In this document: positions 56,924 through 64,000 of the stretch, one piece after another
Layout: each line of letters opens with the position of its first letter
How positions within the stretch are numbered: the stretch's first letter is position 1
Assembly (NCBI GenBank): GCA_030549775.1
Contig: CM060177.1
Location: forward strand, 69,785,638 to 69,849,637
DNA length: 64,000 bases
DNA from: Tamarix chinensis
Taxonomy: Eukaryota > Streptophyta > Magnoliopsida > Caryophyllales > Tamaricaceae
Reading direction: 5' to 3'
The notes under the pieces: model-generated
Seen by the model: only the letters and a program-made list of their open reading frames with translations
What the model was told of the DNA's origin: nothing
The model's database searches: none
Program-made: the position numbers and the translations under genes

Positions 56924-58559
56924 GTTATAATCATGATTTAAATGTTGTAATTACATACATATAATAACATAGATGGCCAAAAAGAAGAAAAAACAATTAA
57001 TAATGAACATGGCAGGATACAACCAGACCAATTGATTAGTCCTTGAGACAAGTTGATTGGTATAGTCGTATAAGACCTAAACTAAAAATAAAACTAGTTA
57101 ATGGTTTGGCCCAACAAGTTGATGCATCGAAGCACAAGCCAAACCACTTTGGTCACAAGGTCACTAGTCGATAGGTTTGGCAAGCCATCTAACTAGTCAT
57201 AGGAACCCTTCGATTGGTTCATCGAGCCAGTTGGTATATCTCACAACTAGAGGATCAAAATTTACAAATCAAGCGATTGGTCACACAACCAGTTGGTGGA
57301 TTTAACAAAACAATTGACTAGTTTGGGTAAAACACCATCCAAACTTGTGATCCATCTACCCAAAATTCACTAACCTTTACGATATTAATCCTATCATGCT
57401 CCTATGTTATGAAACATGTGAAAAGACATGTTCCATACATAGAATTACATGGATACATGATAATATTGGCATTCAATGAAATCATGCTCAAACTTCCAAA
57501 TTCATTCTTAAATTTCAAGAAGAAAACTCTACCACATGCTCAAACCCAAGAATATAATTAACTTATGCTCAACACAAAAACACATCAAGAACAATGGAAC
57601 CACAATAAGTAACAAAAGAACCTATTTATATTAAAAATAAGAATGCCTTACCTCTTAGTAATTATTCTAGCACAAAAAACTTCTAACTTGACAAATGTCT
57701 ACCAATACCTCAATTCGTAAGATAATCAACAATCAAAACTTAATAAAAATAAAATTAAAACAAATAAGAAAAGAAATATAACATAATAGAAACTTTCTCA
57801 TAATTGAAACTCAAAACCAAAACCCAAGGTCCTCAACTATCCTCAAATTTTTAACCCTTCATTGCTTAAGTGAAACAAGGCAAAGCTAAAGCTACGTTTA
57901 GGGGAAGAAAAAAGAGATCATAATTTTTACCAAGGATAGGGAATAAGAGTCAATCCTATGTTTTTCCCAATAGAGAAGAAAATAGAGTAAAAGTGGAGAA
58001 TACCAAATACTTTGGAAATTTTCACAAGGGAAAAGAGAGGAAATGAACAAGTGCATAAAGTGAATAGTGAATCTCATCAGAAATAGGGTGTATAGAAGAG
58101 GGTGATAGTTAATAATCTAAAGTGGGAGAGAGGGAATTGTAACTTAGGTTGACTGTGAGTAACCCAAATTGTATAAATGTCACAAATTGATGTAAGGTAG
58201 GTAACATATGATTAGGAAAACATATGGTAGAGGTTTGTTAGGTTAGGAAAGTGGTGTAGAAAGTCAAAAATGTAGCTATGGCCACCAAAAGATAGAGGAA
58301 AGTGAAGGAAAATAGAAAAGGTGAGATATGGCTCAAAAACTGCATTAAGGGAACATTTAGCTAATTAAAAATCATAGAGTAGTCTAATAATGTACAAATA
58401 ATCTTGGAGCACCAAATAATATTCATTAACATAAATAGATTATAATTAGAAGTTTTCATAAAGATTAGAAAGAGATTCGAATCAAAATCATATGAAAACA
58501 ACTAAGAGTTAGTAGATGAGAGAAGGGTACTACCCCCTTACAAGAGACATCATTACCTG

Positions 58560-61500
58560 CACAACATACCTAAATGAAAAGCTGTGGATATATTTTCTTG
58601 ATCTCCTCCTTAGACTCATAGGTGGCTTCCTCAACTCCATAACATGACTACAAAATTTTCACTAGTGGAATGACTTTTGAACATGTCTCATGAGTCTTGG
58701 TGTCAAAGATCATCGATATTTGCTCCTCATAAGACAGCCTCGTTGAGCTCAATCTTCTCTAGCTAAATGATATGTGACTAGTCTACCACATATCTCATCA
58801 ACTAAGAGATGTGAAAAATAATATGCATGCACAAAAGATTAATAGGTAAGGTGAGACGGTAAGCAACCTCTTTAGCCCAATCTAAGATATTGTATGGTCT
58901 AATATAACTCAGGATACGTTTTCCCTTCTAACCAAAACATATCACACCCCTTGGGGGTAAAGCCTTCAAAAGCAATCGATCACCTACCTAAAACCCATTT
59001 TTCCTCCTCCATAGATTTGCATACTCTTATGTATATCTTGGGAAGCCTTCATCCTATCTCAAATTAGTCTAATATGCCTAATAGTGTCCTCTATCATCTC
59101 TGGTCCCAACATAATTGTCTTACTTGAGTCTCTCCAATACATAGAACTACGACACTTTTGTCTATAGAGTGCCTCATAAGGTGTCATCTCTATGATCTCA
59201 TGGTGATTATTATTGTAGAATAATTCTATCAAGTCTAGATGATCCTCCCAACTACTTTGAAACTTGAGTACACAAGCTTGAATAATATCCTCTAAAGTTT
59301 GAATAATACACTCACTCTAACCATTTGTTATCGGATGGAAATAAGTTCTCATTTTTAGATGCGTCCAAAAAGCTACTTGCAAATTCTACCAGAATTGCTA
59401 TAAGAATCTAGAATCTTGATTCAACATAATGTCCTTGGGTATGGGTATTATACCATGTGATTCATGTAAGAATTAGCCATCTACTCCATACTCTAAGTCG
59501 AATTAATTAGTATGAAGACTATTGATTTGGTCAACTGGTCAACTACCACTCAAATTAAATTTGAACCATTGTATGTCCTCAATAACCCAACCACAAAGTA
59601 CATCAACATGTAGTCCCACTTCCACTTGGGAACCTCTAATGTCGTAACCAACCTTATTATATGCTTTTGTTATACCTTTACCTTCCCCTAAGTTAAGCAG
59701 TTGGCTACAAAGTGTATAACCTTCGACTTCATACAAGGCCACCAAAAGATCCGCCTCAAGTCAATGCACAACTTATCTCCTACAAGATAGACGGAATACG
59801 CACTCTATAACCCTCCTCTAGGTACTTCTACTTAAACTCCCCACAACTCTACATAACACACCATCTACCTTGGAAACGAGTACTGCCATTGTAAAAAAAA
59901 ATATAAAATACCACTACTCTAGCTGTTGCAATAGCTTGATTAATCCTCTTAAGCTTGAAATCTCCTAGCTGGATAGCCCAAATCTCATTGAAATTGGTCA
60001 ATGTGATCATGAGAGCACTTATCCTTATCTCAAGATCTTGAAACCTAATGATCGCAACACCCAAATTTTGAAGATCTTGCCAAATCCAGTCTAAAATAAC
60101 TAACAAACATAAGGAGTGTGAAATCTTTATACTAAGAGCATCCTCTACAATGTTAGCCCTACCCTCATGGTAAGTTAACTCCAAATCATATTTTTTAACC
60201 AACTCTAGCCATCTTCGTTGTCTCATGTTCAACTAGTGCTGATTGAAAATGTACTTGAGCTCTTATAATTTGTGTAGAACTTACACTTCACTCCATATAA
60301 GGAATTTCTCCAAATCTTCAAGGCAAAAATCACTACAAATAGCTCAAGGTTGTGAGTTGGAGAGTTCCACTCATGCCCCTTTAACTAGTGATAAGCACAT
60401 GCAACTACCCTCCAATGATGCATCAACACAAGCCCTAAACTATTCTTAGATGCATCACTATACACCTTTATACTTGATGTCAAGGTAAAAATTGGAGCTA
60501 AATTTAACCTCCACTTGACCTACTAGAAATTCTTGACGCACTTCTCATGCTAGTGAAAGTGTAATGCCTTCTTTAACAAGGCACTTGAAGGATGATAAAT
60601 TCTAGAAAAATCTTGAACAAAATGTCTGTAATAGCTTGCCAGTCCTAAAACATTATGTACCTCCCTAACATTTGTTGGTGCTAACCCTTTTGATATGGCT
60701 AGGATCTTTAAAGGGTCCACTATCACACTCTCCTTTGAGATGACATAACTAAGGAAATCCACCTTATCAAACCAAAACTCATACTTTGAGAGCTTGGAAT
60801 ATAATTGATGGGTCCTCAACAAAGCAAAAGTATGCTTGAGATGTTGCTCATGTTCCTCACGAGTCCTACGGTAAATCAAGATATTGCCGATGAAGACCAC
60901 AATAAACTGATCAACATGTTACTAGAAGAAGCATTTTATGAATAGGCTTGGCACATTTGTGAGTCCAAATTATATCACGAAGAACTTATAATGGCTATAC
61001 CTTGTCCTTAAAGTTATCTTCTATATGCCATTCTCAATGATCCTCAACTAATGATACCCCAATCGTAGATCAATCATTGAAAATAGTGTATACCCACAAA
61101 GTATATCAAAAATGTCATAAATCCAAGGTAAAGGATAAAGGTTCTTCACCGTGACCTAGTTTAATCCTCGGTAATCGATGTAGAGCCTCAACCCACCATC
61201 CTTCTTTCTTACAAAAAGGATCGGTGCTCCCCAAGGCCATATACACTGTCAAATGTACCCCTTCTCAAATTACTCCTCCAACTATGTGTGAAACTTTGCC
61301 ATTTCAATCAGAGCCAAGAGATGGGTTGCCTTCAACATAAGCTCTATCCCTAATAGAAGATCTATCATGAAGTCTATCTTATGCATTAGTGGCATACTTG
61401 GGATCTCATCAAGAAATATGCATAGAAACTCTTATGCCACTCGGAGACCCTAGATTAATGTCTCCTCAACACCCAGATCCCAAAAATTACATAAGTGGAT

Positions 61501-61950
61501 TGGTAACCCATTCCATTACAACATACTAAGCACACCCTCGTACACAATCCTCACCGAGGGCCTAGTGTCGCATCTCTGGTAAGAGAACCTAATACCCTTT
61601 GATTCTTTAAGATTCACATGCTCTTGTGTGAAATATATTATAGCTTGATATCTCGAGAACATATCCATCCCAAGGATTACATTAAAGTCATGAATTTCAA
61701 GCTCTATAAGGTCTACCAGAAGCTCAAATTCACTAATGACTAAGACCACATCTCTATACAACCTAGTACATGAAAATCTATCCCTAGATGAGAGCACAAC
61801 AGAAGTCTCTATCCTATTGGAAGGAATCATAGCTATCCTAGCTATGAAAGCAATATACACAAACGAGTGCGAAACACCTGAGTCGAATAACACATAAGTA
61901 AGAAAAAAACATGAACATACCCTTAACGACATTTTGCCGCCCGATAGTCT
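58560..61950 (-). pseudogene. Tekay_B pol remnant with chromodomain
   Basis: Protease: 61516-61932 (VLFDSGVSHSFV and FNVILGMDMFSRYQAI, both close to intact). Reverse transcriptase: about 60540-61310 (open piece 60550-60900, with FIGN where FIDD is expected). RNase H: 59849-60540 (a DLELTYHEGRANIVEDALS motif). Integrase: about 58750-59850, interrupted. Chromodomain-like end: 58565-58740 (KVIPLVKIL then YGVEEATYESKEEIKKIYP), which in chromoviruses directs insertion to histone-marked chromatin. Many stops and frameshifts are present. Confidence 0.72.
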
Positions 61951-61999
61951 CCAACTAATTTATGACATTCAGGCTACTACATGAAAGTGGTCTTGTAAG

Positions 62000-63059
62000 A
62001 CTACTTAAGCCCTACCCTAGCTAAAAGGTACGAGGCCTCCAAGACCTCTATCGTAGAGTGGTCCTACTAGTTCCACTATTTGTTGGATAATCCCTCTAAA
62101 CTAGTGGCATTTGAGACACCACACCATATAAACGTGAATTCCTTTACAAGATACTAACCCTAATAGTGTGCCAATCAAACTGAAAATTCCCCATCCTACC
62201 TTAGCCATGACATAAAACCATCTTCTAAGGACAATCCATCCTTATGTGGTTCTAACTATATTGCTAACATATGAAGTTTCTTACAGCTGGATGACTCAAC
62301 TACCCTCCATAGTAAGGTATTGTCCCTGATTAATGACTATCTAAGGCCTAAAACCTCTTCTCTACCCTTTGGGGATGATCTCCCTCAAACCTCCCCTTGG
62401 ACCCTAACTAAACACTATAGGACTATGCAATCACTGATGCATTTAAGGTGTAATCTTACATGGCCTATAAGTCCTTTGCATAAGTCCCCAATAACATCTT
62501 CTATATCCTCAGATGACGCCCCAACTAAAATTGGTTAACCTTCATCCTCCTACCAGTGTTGACCTTTGGAGAAAAAATAGAATATATCTAAATAACGATT
62601 GTAGTACTTCTCCACCATAAACGTACCCTAATATAATGCCATGAAATCCTCATACTTTGCCATCCTTAAGTGAGTATGGTAGAACAATGCCCTTAATGTA
62701 TCAACGAAATACTCCCACTAATTTGTAATGGCTCCTCCTTGCTATTGACCTCTCTACCATTCGTTAACATGACCTCGCAAGTGGAACACTCTAATGTACA
62801 AACACCTATCCTCTAGACAGCCACTAGCTACAAAGATCTTCTCATAGTTCCTCAACCAATGCTCTAACACATTCAGGTCCTTATGGCCCTAAAAGACTGA
62901 TGGGCAATGAAGATCAACCATGCGAAGCCAATCCTCTGGTAGTGGCACCAGAAAAGGAGGTAGAAGCAACAGTTGCAGAGCGTCCTCATGTTGAATATGC
63001 CTCTCTAAGTAGGCCATAAATGTCTCCATGAAAAGATTGATATGTTAGTTTATAGCCAT
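62000..63059 (-). pseudogene. Tekay_B gag remnant
   Basis: From an ATG at 63059: MAINYQINLFMETFMAYLERH, then a segment with PLPEDWLRMVDLHCPSVF, and KDLNVLEHWLRNYEKIFVASG (the gag core). Next come RCLYIRVFHLRGHVNEW and FVDTLRALFYHTHLRMAKYEDFM, with stops between. A zinc knuckle is not clearly preserved. The ATG is about 225 bases from the LTR. Confidence 0.6.
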
Positions 63060-63285
63060 CGAAGTCCTAAAATACTAAATCACAATAGAAAAGGCTAACT
63101 AGTAGCTACATAGTTAGTACACATGAAGATAGAACATTTCACTTAAGGCCAGCATTTAGTCCTATATTATAAATTTAAGGCCAACTCCCAACCTAAACTA
63201 ATGCTCACTCATATAATAAATCAAATTATATAAATCTAAATGATACCAAATTTTTTTTTGCAAACCATAAGATGTGGTAGCAACT

Positions 63286-64000
63286 TGTAACACCCCTAAT
63301 TTTTTAACCAAAAAATTTTATTTTGAAGACAACTCAGAAGCATTTGAAAAGGAATAACAGGGAAAGTTACCACCACATCAACCATGAGAGAGCTATGATA
63401 TACACCTAACCCATGCCTTATGCTAGGTAAAATAGAATAATTGCGAAAGAATGCATGCCTAATAACAATACTAATGAAGATAGTGATGAGAATAGTAATA
63501 CTATAGATAGAAGGGAGTATGAGAGTTTACAAAATCCAACTATAGGAATCGAAGGTAAGAGTTTAAATTACCTATAAGAATAAAAAAAACATCTCAATAT
63601 AGTGGGAAAAATACACCTAATCAGTTAGCCTAACTCTTAACTACACGAGATAGCAACTCTTAGAACCCTAAGCAATGGTCAACTACCAACCCATGGTATC
63701 ACTCTTAGCATACTCTAACTTATAATCATACCCCTGCAAATTGTCATCCACTCCCTAGATAAGAAGCCAAATTATCACAGTGACCACACAAGTGTAGTAT
63801 TAGTACGGTGAACTATAGAAAAATAGACTGCCTAAAATATATTAAGGGATTATGTAGCTCATTGAAGTCATATATTAGCATGGTGATAAGCATACAAATA
63901 TAAAATAACACTCAAGCTCATGTCACTAATACAACAAGGCATGCATACATGAAGATCATGGAAGAATAATAATATGGTAAATGCATTGTAACCACGTAGT
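63286..64000 (-). repeat. 5' LTR of Tekay_B (family B), cut by the window edge
   Basis: Starts TGTAACACCCCTAATTTTT next to the decayed primer-binding area and aligns with 30696-31410. It continues beyond the window. Confidence 0.75.

Larger units (their letters stand above)
56415..58532 (-). repeat. 3' LTR of Tekay_B, left end truncated
   Basis: It matches the reverse complement of 26940-28980 along most of its length, including the 'accaattgattagtcc'-type motif cluster (57000-57340). It lies directly beyond the Tekay_B coding region. The inner edge is set at gggtacta (58532), followed by ccccctta, which on the minus strand is the polypurine tract TAAGGGGG. The first 700 bases expected from the 5' LTR (63286-64000) are absent. 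A hAT-like MITE is inserted. Confidence 0.6.
58533..63285 (-). mobile_element. Tekay_B internal region (Tekay/Del-type chromovirus)
   Basis: Minus-strand order from right: degenerate primer-binding area (about 63268-63283), gag, protease, reverse transcriptase, RNase H, integrase, chromodomain, polypurine tract. The layout and the chromodomain at the end of integrase place it with Tekay-type chromoviruses. It is heavily decayed and its 5' LTR runs off the window at 64000. Confidence 0.72.

Noticed and set aside
1..64000. CRISPR arrays, operons, bacterial promoters, rRNA or tRNA genes
   Set aside because: The tandem arrays have no unique spacers and belong to transposons. No cloverleaf-like or rRNA-like segment was noticed, although a scan with dedicated software was not possible.

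Overview
The window looks like repeat-dense, AT-rich plant nuclear DNA, most likely from an angiosperm. Every coding region I recognise belongs to a transposable element: a CRM-type chromovirus, Tekay/Del-type chromoviruses, an Athila-type Ty3 element, a plant L1-type LINE, a CACTA-type terminus and a hAT-type MITE. I found no convincing host protein gene, tRNA, rRNA or CRISPR array. All family names rest on motif recognition by eye; no database search was made.

Layout. 1-3757: AT-rich DNA with a GC-richer patch (580-1130), ending in a 41-bp minisatellite and a CACTA-like terminus. 3761-12512: a minus-oriented Tekay-type LTR ('family A') split by a young, nearly intact CRM-type element (5739-11581, minus strand). 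12513-19883: more LTR pieces, including a long plus-oriented 'family B' LTR (14260-17326). 20060-25458: a nearly full-length L1-type LINE with a 16-bp target duplication and a few disabling mutations. 25475-31972: unclassified DNA and LTR fragments. 31973-56414: a decayed minus-strand Tekay-type element (Tekay_A). Its right LTR was split by an Athila-type element (38241 to about 50305), which itself holds a solo LTR (44015-46182). A second, 3.67-kb solo LTR (50369-54039) and a probable Ty1-copia LTR (54731-55448) also sit there. 56415-64000: a second decayed minus-strand Tekay-type element (Tekay_B) with a hAT-like MITE in its 3' LTR; its 5' LTR runs off the window.

How the parts relate. The window is a record of successive insertions: old Tekay LTRs, then Athila and solo LTRs, then the LINE, then the CRM element. 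The CRM element is the only one with an intact reverse-transcriptase YLDD box and near-identical LTRs. The five LTR substitutions are all CpG transitions. One in-frame stop interrupts its gag-pol frame. CRM elements are typically concentrated at centromeres, so the locus may be centromeric or pericentromeric, but one copy does not prove that. The other four reverse transcriptases all carry a changed catalytic box.
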